Positions 26,452-35,492 of a DNA stretch of 64,000 nucleotides are shown one piece after another. Within the stretch, counting starts at the first letter, position 1. Each line of letters starts with the position of its first letter. Origin of the DNA: Pedobacter sp. AK013 (GTDB taxonomy: Bacteria; Bacteroidota; Bacteroidia; Sphingobacteriales; Sphingobacteriaceae); NCBI RefSeq assembly GCF_014205835.1, contig NZ_JACHCQ010000032.1, forward strand, positions 11,409 to 75,408, given 5' to 3'. Position numbers and translations under genes: made by a program. The notes under the pieces were generated by a model that saw only the letters and a program-made list of their open reading frames with translations, was not told where the DNA came from and searched no databases.

Positions 26452-26895
26452 ATGGAATTATCTTGCCCGGTATCAGCAGAAAGAGTAAATGAAAATGTAG
26501 TTAGGATTATTGCCTTTATGGTTGCGTTGATTGCAATAGCTTGTGTTGTGTCTTCAAATTATTGGGCAATTGTTTTCCTGCTATTTGATTTTGCTTTAAG
26601 GGCATTTACTACAGGTAAATTTAGTGTGTTGAAATTTATCGCAATTAAAATATCTGAGGGACTTTCTCTATCTCCGAAAATGAAGGATTTAGCGCCAAAA
26701 AAGTTCGCGGCAACCTTGGGCTTTGTTTTCTGCCTTTTGATTGCCACGGTATTTCTATTTAATTTTTATAATGCGGCGCTGATTTTTACCTTGATCATGA
26801 TCACTTTTGCCCTGTTAGAGAGCTTATTTGCCATTTGTGTAGGTTGTTATATCTATTCTTTTTTACAGGTTTTTACGAAAAAGAGCGAGGCTTAA
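26452..26895 (+). CDS. DUF4395 membrane protein
   Basis: A 147-residue inner-membrane protein with about four helices. It begins with CPVSAERVNENVVR, the usual DUF4395 start including the conserved Cys-Pro, and continues with FDFALRAFTTGKFSVL after the second helix. DUF4395 proteins often occur near redox or sulfur genes, but not here. Function is unknown. It is convergent with the LLM oxidoreductase gene, one base apart. Confidence 0.85.
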   Translation: MELSCPVSAERVNENVVRIIAFMVALIAIACVVSSNYWAIVFLLFDFALRAFTTGKFSVLKFIAIKISEGLSLSPKMKDLAPKKFAATLGFVFCLLIATVFLFNFYNAALIFTLIMITFALLESLFAICVGCYIYSFLQVFTKKSEA

Positions 26896-26896
26896 T

Positions 26897-27928
26897 CTAT
26901 TTCTTTAAAGCTTCACGTACTTTAGGGGCAATCTTGCTTCCGAATAACTCTATTGATTTCATCAAAGTTGCATGAGATGGACCACCTACATCCATGTGTG
27001 CTGAGAAACGTGTTAAGCCAAAGGTTTCTTCCATAGCTAAAATCTTCTCTATGGATTCGTTTACGTCGCCAATAATTAAGGCGCCACTATTGCTTCTGCC
27101 AGAATCGAACTGACTTCGTTGATAAGGCGCCCAACCGCGTGATTTACCAATCCTGTTCATCACGGCAGAATAAAGCGGGTAATAGTAATCAGCAATTTCA
27201 TTACTGTTTTCGCCAAATAAAGTGTGCATATGAAGGCCAACTTCGAACTTGTTCATATCATGTCCATAGGCTTGATACACTTTTTTGTAATAATCAAAAA
27301 GTGGTTTAAACTGTATGGGCTGACCACCAATGATGGCAAACATTACAGGTAAACCTAATCTGCCTGCACGCTCTACAGACTCTGGTGTTCCACCAACGGC
27401 TACCCAAATTTTTAAATTGTCATTTACGGCTCTCGGTAATATTTCCTGGTTGTTCAGTTCGGGTCTGAATTTGCCTTTCCAGCTGATTTTATGTGATGCA
27501 TTGATTTTAAGGAGCAAGTCTAATTTTTCTTCGTAAAGTTCATCATAATCCTGCAGATCGTATCCAAATAAAGGGAATGATTCGATAAAACTTCCCCGAC
27601 CAGCCATTAATTCGGCTCTTCCGTTTGAAATTAAATCTATTGTTGCAAAGTTCTGATATAGTTTAACTGGATCAGATGAACTTAAAACCGAAACCGCACT
27701 ACTTAATTTAATGTTTTTGGTTACTGTAGCTGCAGCGGCCAATATAATCTCAGGACTGGATACTGCATAATCGGGACGGTGGTGTTCGCCAATGCCATAG
27801 AAATCTAAACCAACTTCGTCCATCAGTTTTATTTCCGCTATAATTTCCTGAAGCCTTTGCTGAGCGGGCTGGATTTCTCCTTTTGCATTGATCTGCAGAT
27901 CGCCAAACATTCCGATACCTAATTCCAT
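26897..27928 (-). CDS. LLM-class flavin-dependent oxidoreductase
   Basis: A 343-residue protein with the luciferase-like monooxygenase TIM-barrel. Landmarks are VGLDFYGIGEHHRPDYAVSSP, KLSSAVSVLSSSDPVKLYQ and GRAELMAGRGSF. It should use reduced FMN or F420 on an unknown substrate. A longer frame begins with TTG at 27949, inside a perfect -7 box (27947-27954), so the ATG at 27928 is preferred. The gene is single. Confidence 0.9.
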   Translation of the reverse strand: MELGIGMFGDLQINAKGEIQPAQQRLQEIIAEIKLMDEVGLDFYGIGEHHRPDYAVSSPEIILAAAATVTKNIKLSSAVSVLSSSDPVKLYQNFATIDLISNGRAELMAGRGSFIESFPLFGYDLQDYDELYEEKLDLLLKINASHKISWKGKFRPELNNQEILPRAVNDNLKIWVAVGGTPESVERAGRLGLPVMFAIIGGQPIQFKPLFDYYKKVYQAYGHDMNKFEVGLHMHTLFGENSNEIADYYYPLYSAVMNRIGKSRGWAPYQRSQFDSGRSNSGALIIGDVNESIEKILAMEETFGLTRFSAHMDVGGPSHATLMKSIELFGSKIAPKVREALKK

Positions 27929-27946
27929 AATGTTAAATATTTTTAA

Positions 27947-27954
27947 CAAAGTTA
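27947..27954 (-). promoter_or_regulatory. -7 box (TAACTTTG) of the LLM oxidoreductase gene
   Basis: A perfect TAnnTTTG on the minus strand, 18 bases before the ATG at 27928. Confidence 0.6.
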
Positions 27955-28075
27955 GTGGATAATGGGGGAGTGCTTTTTGATGTATGGTAAGAAAAGTAGG
28001 ATATTAAACTATTTCAAGCCTGAGTTAGATTAACATTTACTGGTAACAGTTAATTTAGCCGCACTACCTAACATA

Positions 28076-28142
28076 TTCGTCCTGCTGAACTTGTTTCAGC
28101 ATCTATCTCAAAATAGACCCTGAAATAAATTCAGGGTGACGA
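28076..28142. repeat. CTGAA-type double hairpin
   Basis: CTGCTGAACTTGTTTCAGCA is followed by GACCCTGAAATAAATTCAGGGT, two adjacent palindromes of the dispersed CTGAA family, ending in GACGA. It lies between divergent transcription units, so it is not an obvious terminator. Confidence 0.5.
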
Positions 28143-28251
28143 CTAACTAAGTTAAATTATCGCATTGAGGTTTCATAGAAATAAGAAGATAATTATTTGG
28201 ATTAGTTTATGCACCCTGCAACCTGAGTTTTTATACTCACCTAAGTTAGCT

Positions 28252-28336
28252 AAACCCGATTATAGCGAACACGAAGTAAAGCGGCAAACGGGACTATCGG
28301 AACCGATAAAAATAGCCTTTGCTTTCCAAAAAAGAA
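28252..28336. repeat. partial copy of the dispersed ~250-bp element
   Basis: It starts AAACCCGATTATAGCG, contains GAAGTAAAGCGGC and GGGACTATCGG, and ends TTGCTTTCCAAAAAA. The last part matches the ends of the copies at 1-250 and 60056-60330. The internal GAAGTAAAG and GGGAC blocks match the copy near 200. It appears to lack the CCCGATGAA hairpin end. Confidence 0.45.
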
Positions 28337-28478
28337 ATTAACTAAAAACCTCGATAATTTGTGTGCTATTAATAGCAATGAAAGATTATGAAACAAGCTC
28401 AGAAAGACCTATCTATAGAAATGACGTCAGGATAGTATGAATATATTAAATAGGCAATTGAAAACTGCCGACTGAAAC

Positions 28479-30335
28479 TTACTCTATCTTTTTACCTTTC
28501 ATGGCCGTAGAAATCGCTGCATCCATTACACGCTCGGCAAAAGGACGGGTAAATTCATTCAGCTCATCTGCTTTCTTCAAAATAGTATCTTTTTCTTGGG
28601 TAGCCAAAGCCGTTCTAAGCGCTTCGATGTGTATCTTGGTTTCTTCAATTTCACCCGCTGTTAGATGCTCAGCATGTTTTTCGATAAAACGCTCGGCAGT
28701 GTAGAGCAATTGTTCGCCCTCGCTTCTTGCTTCAATGAGCATACGTTGTTCTACATCACTTTTGGCATGTTCTATACTGTCTAGTAGCATTTTCTCTACA
28801 GTATCATCACTTAAGCCGTAGCTTGGCGTAATTTCTATTTCTTGTTTAACGCCTGAACGTAATTCAATTGCCTGTACAGTTAAAATACCATCGGCATTCA
28901 GTAAAAAGTTGATGTCTACTTTTGGCAAACCAGCAGGCATTGCAGGGATTCCTTTTAAATCGAACTCAGCCAATTTTCTGTTTTCTTTAACTAAATCGCG
29001 CTCACCCTGATAGACAGAAATTTTCATATTCACCTGTCCATCAATTGAGGTGGTGTATTGACGACCGGCTTTGGTAGGCACTTTGCTGTTGCGGGCAATA
29101 ATTACATCCATTAAACCGCCCATAGTTTCGATACCTAAAGAAAGTGGCGTTACATCCAGCAATAAAATATCAGAGCGGTTTCCAGCCAAAACATCAGCCT
29201 GAATGGCTGCACCAAGTGCTACTACTTCATCAGGGTTGATATTGTCCTGTGGTTTTTTACCAAAGAAATTTTCTACAGCCTGTTTTACATATGGTGTGCG
29301 GGTAGAGCCTCCTACTAAAATTACTTCGTCAATATCGCCGGCAGATAGATCTGCATCATTTAACGCATTTTTACAGGCGGTAATGGTTTCTTCAACTTTT
29401 GCCGAAATTAACTGTTCAAAAGTTTGTTTATCCAATGTGCACCAGATTTCGCCAACTTGTTCGTTATATAAATTTTGGAATGATAATGCTTTTTTAGCAG
29501 CTTCAGCTTGTAGACGTAAGGTTTGCATTAAAATATTATCTTGTGCAACTACAGCTACATCAAGGTTGTTTTTCTCCAGCCAATAATTTAAAATGGCCCG
29601 ATCGAAATCATCGCCACCTAAATAGGTATTTCCGTTTGTGGCCAAAACCTCAAAAATTCCATTTTGGATCTGTAGAATAGAGATGTCAAATGTTCCTCCT
29701 CCCAGGTCGTAAACTGCGATTGTTTTTTGTTGCGAAGGATCTAAGCCAATTCCGTAAGCCAAACTTGCTGCGGTAGGCTCGTTCACAATACGCATAACAT
29801 CTAAGCCAGCCAGTTTTCCTGCATCTCGTGTGGCCTGGCGCTGGCTATCGTTAAAATATGCCGGAACAGTGATTACGGCCCTATTAACCGGAGTTTTTAA
29901 GGCATGTTCTGCTCTTGCTTTAAGTTCCTTCAAAATTTCTCCCGATAATTCAATCGGCGTATAGAAACGGTCTCCAGCATAGATTTTCACCAAAGCATCG
30001 CTATCATCGTCTATAATTTTGTAAGAAAAAATATCCTTGTGTTCGGCTACATCTTTGTAGGAGCGCCCAAGTAATCTTTTAACTGAAAAAATGGTGTTTG
30101 AAGGATCAGTGGTTAAGTACTCTTTCGCCTCATTACCTACAATGGCTTCATTCTGACCATTAAAGTATACCACTGATGGTACCAATATTCCCTTACCTGC
30201 ATCGTTAATTACCTGCGGGTTTTTATCTGGATTGATAAATGCCACCAAGCTATTGGTTGTACCTAAATCTATTCCAACTATAATTTCTTCCTTCTGGAAC
30301 GAACCTGTAGCAAGGTTAATTGATATTTTTGCCAT
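28479..30335 (-). CDS. hscA: Hsp70-family chaperone HscA (Fe-S protein assembly)
   Basis: A 618-residue Hsp70. The short N-terminal extension before VGIDLGTTNSLVA, the DLGGGTFDIS phosphate-binding loop, and VNEPTAASLAYG are all clear. The substrate-binding domain starts after LLLDVTPLSLGIETMGG. Overall pattern and length fit HscA rather than DnaK. HscA works with a J-protein (HscB) on the scaffold IscU. No isc genes are adjacent, though fdx and iscX lie 24 kb away. A perfect -7 box ends five bases before the ATG. Confidence 0.88.
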   Translation of the reverse strand: MAKISINLATGSFQKEEIIVGIDLGTTNSLVAFINPDKNPQVINDAGKGILVPSVVYFNGQNEAIVGNEAKEYLTTDPSNTIFSVKRLLGRSYKDVAEHKDIFSYKIIDDDSDALVKIYAGDRFYTPIELSGEILKELKARAEHALKTPVNRAVITVPAYFNDSQRQATRDAGKLAGLDVMRIVNEPTAASLAYGIGLDPSQQKTIAVYDLGGGTFDISILQIQNGIFEVLATNGNTYLGGDDFDRAILNYWLEKNNLDVAVVAQDNILMQTLRLQAEAAKKALSFQNLYNEQVGEIWCTLDKQTFEQLISAKVEETITACKNALNDADLSAGDIDEVILVGGSTRTPYVKQAVENFFGKKPQDNINPDEVVALGAAIQADVLAGNRSDILLLDVTPLSLGIETMGGLMDVIIARNSKVPTKAGRQYTTSIDGQVNMKISVYQGERDLVKENRKLAEFDLKGIPAMPAGLPKVDINFLLNADGILTVQAIELRSGVKQEIEITPSYGLSDDTVEKMLLDSIEHAKSDVEQRMLIEARSEGEQLLYTAERFIEKHAEHLTAGEIEETKIHIEALRTALATQEKDTILKKADELNEFTRPFAERVMDAAISTAMKGKKIE

Positions 30336-30340
30336 AGCAG

Positions 30341-30348
30341 CAAAAATA
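30341..30348 (-). promoter_or_regulatory. -7 box (TATTTTTG) of hscA
   Basis: A perfect TAnnTTTG on the minus strand, five bases from the hscA ATG, predicting a nearly leaderless transcript. Confidence 0.5.
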
Positions 30349-30645
30349 TGCTTTTTAAATAAAGGTTATGTCATTCATTTGTTAGCAAGAAAATATAAAC
30401 CTAAACAATTTATGACTAAAAATATCGTACGGCTTATTTGAAAAAACAGGGTGAAAAGTGTGTTGTTTTTTGAATTGTAGTGATTTTTGTTTAATTATTT
30501 GTCTATTTTTTGTTGATTTTTGTTTATTATTTATTTTTTAATTGTTTTTGTCTGTTTTTTTAAGTGTATTTTGTGTTTTGTTGTATTTGTTTGTGTAAAA
30601 TATCTTCATGTTATTTATATTGCCTGTACATTTATCAAAACAAAT
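30349..30645. other. T-rich leader region of the TonB receptor gene
   Basis: No gene is called. From about 30465 to 30600 the plus strand is extremely T-rich and almost free of C, with TTTTTGT-type units repeated several times. It may hold the promoter and an A/T-rich regulatory leader for the receptor downstream. A longer frame back to 30520 would encode a Phe/Cys-rich extension and is not believed. Confidence 0.4.
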
Positions 30646-33381
30646 ATGAAAAAACAATTATTTTATGTATTTATTGGGCTTTGTTTGCTTCCGGTAACCT
30701 CTTTTGCGCAAAATATTATAAAAGGTAAGGTTACAACATTGAAAGGAGAAGGGATTATAGCCGCTTCTGTTAAAGAGAAAGGAACGGGCAAGGGCACTGT
30801 TACCGATCAGAATGGAGATTTTCAGCTTTCTATTTCTGATAAAGGAGCCTTAATTGTTAGTGCTATTGGATATGAAACCAGAGAAGTAGTAGCAACAACC
30901 GGACCTTTAACAATTATTTTATCGGAAAGTGCGCAAAATCTCGGCGATTTCGTGGTGGTTGGAACCCGTGGTAAAGGTCGCTCTTCTATTCTTACGCCTG
31001 TTCCTGTTGATGTGATTAAGATTAATCAGGTGAATATGCCTACTGCCAAAATGGATTTAACTTCAATTTTAAATGCTGCTTCACCATCTTTTAATTTTAA
31101 CAAACAAAGCGGATCAGATGGTGCAGATCAAATAGATTTAGCTACGCTTAGAGGTTTGGGGCCAGATCAGACATTGGTTTTGGTTAATGGCAAACGCCGG
31201 CATCAAACAGCCTTTGTTGCAATATTCGGAACCAGGGGAAGGGGGAATTCAGGTACAGATTTAAATGCGATTCCAGAATCGTCGATAGACCGTGTTGAGA
31301 TTTTACGCGATGGTGCGTCGGCACAATATGGATCGGATGCCATTGCAGGGGTAATTAATTTAATATTAAAAAAGGATGTTGGCGTTTTAAGTGTCAATAC
31401 TGGGTATTCGGGTTATTATGATCCAAGAAACAATACCCACTATGGTAAAGAGCTGGGGCAGTATCGGCAGCAGGGGGCAATTGATGGGAATGCATTTTCT
31501 TTAGGGGCCAATTATGGTGTTGCATTGGGTAAGCATAATGGTTTTGTTAATTTTTCAGGAAACTTTTTTGCTAATGGTAAAACATTCAGGCAAAATCTGA
31601 ATACAGATTTAAGTTCGAAAGATGGTTTGCCAATTAATAAGGTTAGAAGATCTACTGGTGATGGATCGGTAACTTCTGGTGGTTTAATGTATAATATGGA
31701 ACTGCCAATTGCAAATACAAAAACAGTGATTTATTCATTCGGCGGAGGTAATGTAAAGGCTTCGGATGCTTATGCCTATACCAGAAATTTATCAGAGCGG
31801 CCAGAGCGTTTTCCTGATGGAGTTGCAGGGAATCCTATTTTACAGACCACAGCAGATGGGGAAACGTATTATGATCCGATCATCCAGACTAAAATCCAGG
31901 ATTTATCTTTTGCCGCAGGTGTAAAAGGAATATGGGGTAAAGACTGGAACTGGGATTTAAGTAATACACTGGGCCGTAACAATTTTCATTTTTATGGTGA
32001 TCAAACATTTAATGCTTCTCTTGGTGCTGGTAAAACCCATTTTGATGATGGCGGTTTTTCATTTTTGCAAAATACGGTCAACTTTAATTTGAGTAAGGCG
32101 ATTCCAACTGTTGCATCAGGATTGAATTTAGCTTTTGGTTTAGAGCATAGGTATGAAAATTATAAAATTTATGCAGGAGAAAAAGATTCATATGCAAATT
32201 ATAACCTAAATAAAGCTACAGGTTCTCAAGGTTTTCCCGGTTATCAGCCTGGCGATGAAGTTAACGCTGGCCGATCTAATGTTGCAGCGTATGTTGATGC
32301 AGAGTTGGATGCTACCGATAAGTGGCTTGTTGGTGTTGCTGTTAGGGCAGAAAATTACAATGATTTTGGTTTTACAAGTAATTACAAATTTGCAACCCGT
32401 TATAAATTAACAAACAATTTTAATGTCCGTGGATCGATAAGTACTGGTTTTCGTGCACCATCCTTGCAACAAATTAATTTCAGCAATACATTTACAAACG
32501 TGCAGGGAGGTAAAGTTTTCGAAGTTAAAATCGCGCCGAACTATAGTCCAATTACAAAAGCAGCCGGAATTCCTGACCTGAAACAAGAAAAATCTGTTAA
32601 TGCGAGTTTAGGTTTTTCGTGGAAACCAGTTCCAGAAATTGCCGTAACCTTAGATGGTTATCGCATTAATATTAAAGATAGGGTAGTATTATCCGGTCAG
32701 TTTGATGAAAGTATTCCCGCTTTAAAACCAATTTTGAATCAATTAAATGTTGCACAGGCACAGTTTTTTGCAAATGCAGTTAATACTACTAATTATGGAT
32801 TGGATTTAGTTGTAGACTATACTAAACGATTTGATAATAAAACAATTAAAGTTTTGTTTACCGGAAACTTAAATCATTTGAATATCGATAAAATTAATAT
32901 TCCCAATGCTTTAAGTGGCTCTTATCAAAACCAGCAGGCATTTTTTAGCGACAGAGAGCAGGCATATATTAAAGCGTCTGCTCCTCCTGTAAAACTTGGT
33001 TTAAACTTAGATTATGGGTTTGGTAATTGGATGGCTGGAACGCATTTTCTATACTATGGCAAAATTTCGATTTTAGGCTACGGCTATGCAAACACTTACC
33101 CACCGTTGGTTGCATTGGATAATGATCCAAACCAAACAGTTTTGGAGCAATTTAATTATTCAGGTAAAATGGTTACTGATATTTATGGCTCTTATAAAAT
33201 TTCGAAAAAAGTGACTGTATTTTTTGGTGCAGATAATATATTTAATATTCACCCTGATTATGGTTATGTACAAGGTGCAAAGCTTTCTGCCTATGATGGA
33301 GAAACAGGTGGTGCATGGGATGCCGTTCAAATGGGGTTTAATGGGCGAAGGCTATTTACTAAACTTGCTTTTAATTTCTAA
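30646..33381 (+). CDS. TonB-dependent outer-membrane receptor
   Basis: A 911-residue receptor. The signal peptide ends at VTSFAQ. An N-terminal carboxypeptidase-like regulatory domain (about 25-100, starting IIKGKVTTLKGEGI) is followed by the plug (VDVIKINQVN, LRGLGPDQTLVLVNGKRRH, IDRVEILRDGASAQYGSDAIAGVINLI) and a 22-strand type barrel ending LFTKLAFNF. Such proteins import siderophores, glycans or vitamins. No SusD partner or sigma/anti-sigma pair is adjacent, so it is not a typical polysaccharide-utilisation locus. The ligand is unknown. Confidence 0.93.
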   Translation: MKKQLFYVFIGLCLLPVTSFAQNIIKGKVTTLKGEGIIAASVKEKGTGKGTVTDQNGDFQLSISDKGALIVSAIGYETREVVATTGPLTIILSESAQNLGDFVVVGTRGKGRSSILTPVPVDVIKINQVNMPTAKMDLTSILNAASPSFNFNKQSGSDGADQIDLATLRGLGPDQTLVLVNGKRRHQTAFVAIFGTRGRGNSGTDLNAIPESSIDRVEILRDGASAQYGSDAIAGVINLILKKDVGVLSVNTGYSGYYDPRNNTHYGKELGQYRQQGAIDGNAFSLGANYGVALGKHNGFVNFSGNFFANGKTFRQNLNTDLSSKDGLPINKVRRSTGDGSVTSGGLMYNMELPIANTKTVIYSFGGGNVKASDAYAYTRNLSERPERFPDGVAGNPILQTTADGETYYDPIIQTKIQDLSFAAGVKGIWGKDWNWDLSNTLGRNNFHFYGDQTFNASLGAGKTHFDDGGFSFLQNTVNFNLSKAIPTVASGLNLAFGLEHRYENYKIYAGEKDSYANYNLNKATGSQGFPGYQPGDEVNAGRSNVAAYVDAELDATDKWLVGVAVRAENYNDFGFTSNYKFATRYKLTNNFNVRGSISTGFRAPSLQQINFSNTFTNVQGGKVFEVKIAPNYSPITKAAGIPDLKQEKSVNASLGFSWKPVPEIAVTLDGYRINIKDRVVLSGQFDESIPALKPILNQLNVAQAQFFANAVNTTNYGLDLVVDYTKRFDNKTIKVLFTGNLNHLNIDKINIPNALSGSYQNQQAFFSDREQAYIKASAPPVKLGLNLDYGFGNWMAGTHFLYYGKISILGYGYANTYPPLVALDNDPNQTVLEQFNYSGKMVTDIYGSYKISKKVTVFFGADNIFNIHPDYGYVQGAKLSAYDGETGGAWDAVQMGFNGRRLFTKLAFNF

Positions 33382-33390
33382 AATATTATA

Positions 33391-33425
33391 TAAAAGAGGT
33401 ATTGATCTGTTCAATACCTCTTTTA
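33391..33425. terminator. strong bidirectional terminator
   Basis: A perfect 15-bp stem: TAAAAGAGGTATTGA (33391-33405) with its complement at 33411-33425, loop of five bases. It separates the convergent TonB receptor and glycosyltransferase genes. Confidence 0.85.
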
Positions 33426-33478
33426 TGTTTTTTATACATGACATCTTCGTACCCTGACTTCGGACTAAAGACCCGGGA

Positions 33479-34714
33479 CTATCTCTTATTCTTCTCTTCA
33501 ATCCACAAACTCATGTATTTTGTACTCTGTGCAGTGTGGTGATTTAATATCTGTCCGAAAAAGTTGTTCTGCCGGTGTGTGCTTAAGTTAGAAACCAATT
33601 TTTCTACCTCATTTATAAATTGGTTAGCAAAATATTTAGTAGAATATCGTTCGTTAATGATTTTTACCCCATTTTGCCGGGCAATTTGCCAGGCATTTTT
33701 ATCCAGATAGAGTTTTACCGCTTCATTAATAAATAATTCTAAATTATCTTCAATGCTACCGTTCCAATCTAAATTGCCTTTCATGGCCTCAGCACCAACT
33801 GATGTGGTAACAGAGGGGGTACCTACATGCATGGCATCAATAAATTTCCCTTTTACGCCTGCGCCAAACTGAATAGGGGCCAGTAAGATTCGATGTTTAG
33901 CAATGGTTTCCTTGGCATCTACAGCTCTTCCTTTAATTAAGAACTTTTCGTTTTTGTTATCCAGCTGCAGCACCTTTTGCGATGCATAAGACCCAAATAT
34001 ATTCAAACTCGCATCGGGCAGCCTTTTTCTGAGCACAGGCCAGACTTTGGTTTTTAAAAACTGCACGGTGTTCCAGTTGGGTTCGTGAAGGAAATTGCCA
34101 ATGAAAACAAAATCAGCCCGTTCTTCATAAGAAACCCAGTTCTCAATATCTTGTTGGGTGATTTCTTTTTCTAGAAATGGTAGATAATAAATTAATGAGG
34201 CATCGATCTTAAACTGTGTTTTCAGCATATCCATTTCCACTTCAGAAATGATTAAAGATAAATCGCAGCGTAAAATTGAAGCAATTTCTCTTTTGGCAGT
34301 ATCCGAAAATAAGTCTAAAACTTGTTTTTTCTTATCGCTTTGCTGGCGGGCATTTCTGAGGCAATGCAGATCTTCGGTATCTAAAACCCTAAGTGCATTA
34401 GGGCATTCCTGTTGAACGCGCCAGCCATATTGTTCTTCTACCATAAAACGGTCGAAAAGCACTAAATCTGGATTTAATTCTTTCAGAAATACGTTAAAAC
34501 TTTCGTCGTTCAGTTTGATTTGCTGTTCAACAAGGTTAGTCTCACTAAAATCGTAACTGAAATCGCTTTTTGATGCTGCCGATGCAAAAATGATCTGATA
34601 ACCTTTCGAGAGAAATAAATCAATCAACTGGATCATTCTTGTGCCTGCTGCAGATGAAGTGGGTTCGGGCCAAACCAATCCAATTATCAATAATTTCTTT
34701 GCATTTGTATTCAT
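33479..34714 (-). CDS. glycosyltransferase (GT-B fold, GT4-like)
   Basis: A 411-residue cytoplasmic protein. The N-terminal domain begins LLIIGLVWPEPTSSAAGTRM and the C-terminal domain contains FIGNFLHEPNWNTVQFL, then LNIFGSY, and the donor-binding LLAPIQFGAGVKGKFIDAM with conserved Gly/Lys/Glu-type positions. It should transfer a sugar from a nucleotide donor to an unknown acceptor. It is not part of a polysaccharide cluster. A perfect -7 box ends seven bases before the ATG. Confidence 0.85.
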   Translation of the reverse strand: MNTNAKKLLIIGLVWPEPTSSAAGTRMIQLIDLFLSKGYQIIFASAASKSDFSYDFSETNLVEQQIKLNDESFNVFLKELNPDLVLFDRFMVEEQYGWRVQQECPNALRVLDTEDLHCLRNARQQSDKKKQVLDLFSDTAKREIASILRCDLSLIISEVEMDMLKTQFKIDASLIYYLPFLEKEITQQDIENWVSYEERADFVFIGNFLHEPNWNTVQFLKTKVWPVLRKRLPDASLNIFGSYASQKVLQLDNKNEKFLIKGRAVDAKETIAKHRILLAPIQFGAGVKGKFIDAMHVGTPSVTTSVGAEAMKGNLDWNGSIEDNLELFINEAVKLYLDKNAWQIARQNGVKIINERYSTKYFANQFINEVEKLVSNLSTHRQNNFFGQILNHHTAQSTKYMSLWIEEKNKR

Positions 34715-34721
34715 TTACCTG

Positions 34722-34729
34722 CAAAAATA
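34722..34729 (-). promoter_or_regulatory. -7 box (TATTTTTG) of the glycosyltransferase gene
   Basis: A perfect TAnnTTTG on the minus strand, seven bases from the ATG. Confidence 0.5.
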
Positions 34730-34837
34730 AGTTCTTTTTTTTGGCTCCCGCAGATAAATGTGATTTTCGAGGAGTGAACTGTTAGCTGCATAATCTTTTA
34801 AAATCTGCGGGAGATATAAACGTATCTTAAATATTCC

Positions 34838-34845
34838 TAATTTTG
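34838..34845 (+). promoter_or_regulatory. -7 box (TAATTTTG) of miaE
   Basis: A perfect TAnnTTTG 22 bases before the miaE ATG. Confidence 0.55.
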
Positions 34846-34867
34846 CAGCTCAATTACAAAGCACCAG

Positions 34868-35449
34868 ATGTTAGGATTAAAATTATTGACAGACCCACGT
34901 TGGGCAAATATTGCAGAATCGAATTTAGAAGAAATTTTATCTGACCATGCCTGGTGTGAACAGAAAGCAGCAACCAATGCCATTACCTTAATTACTCAAA
35001 ACTCAGAACATCAGGACCTGGTTGATGAGTTAACGGCAATTGCTATCGAAGAAATGCAACATTTCCAGATGGTAATTGAAATTATAAAAAAACGGGGTTA
35101 TACTTTAAGCCGCGAGCGGAAAGATGATTATGTTGGCCGTTTGGTAAAGTTTAGCAAAAAAGACGGAAGCCGAAATATGGCTTTTATTGACAGGTTATTG
35201 TTTGCCGCAATGATTGAAGCCAGAAGTTGCGAGCGCTTCAGGGTACTTTCATTAAATATAAAAGATCAGGAACTGGCCAAGTTTTACCACGAACTGATGG
35301 TTTCGGAAGCGGGGCATTATACTACATTTTTAAATTTTGCGCGTAAATATAGCACTGATGTTGATGTAGATAAACGTTGGAAAGAATGGTTGGAATTTGA
35401 AGGAGAACTGATTCAAAGTTTTGGTAAGAAAGAAGCGATTCACGGATAG
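34868..35449 (+). CDS. miaE: tRNA-(ms2io6A)-hydroxylase MiaE-like
   Basis: A 193-residue ferritin-like di-iron protein. Metal ligands are visible in EEMQHFQ and, near the C-terminal part, EARSCERF and SEAGHY. It should hydroxylate the isopentenyl group of ms2i6A at position 37 of some tRNAs, using O2. Sequence and length match the Bacteroidota MiaE branch. It is single and divergent from the glycosyltransferase gene. Confidence 0.92.
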   Translation: MLGLKLLTDPRWANIAESNLEEILSDHAWCEQKAATNAITLITQNSEHQDLVDELTAIAIEEMQHFQMVIEIIKKRGYTLSRERKDDYVGRLVKFSKKDGSRNMAFIDRLLFAAMIEARSCERFRVLSLNIKDQELAKFYHELMVSEAGHYTTFLNFARKYSTDVDVDKRWKEWLEFEGELIQSFGKKEAIHG

Positions 35450-35492
35450 TTTAGTTTGCAATTTTCGGTTTGTAGTTTTTTATTATGAACTG

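Larger units (their letters stand above)
27955..28478. other. gene-free stretch with two dispersed repeats
   Basis: No gene is visible over about 520 bases between the LLM gene and hscA. It holds a CTGAA-type double hairpin at 28076-28142 and a segment of the larger dispersed element at 28252-28336. The rest is A/T-rich. Confidence 0.5.

Noticed and set aside
29203..29586. 127-residue frame antisense to hscA
   Set aside because: It lies wholly inside the conserved Hsp70 coding sequence, is Ser/Cys-rich, and mirrors codon bias of the opposite strand.
30520..30645. upstream extension of the TonB receptor
   Set aside because: It would place a long Phe/Cys-rich segment before a clear signal peptide start at 30646, in a T-rich leader.
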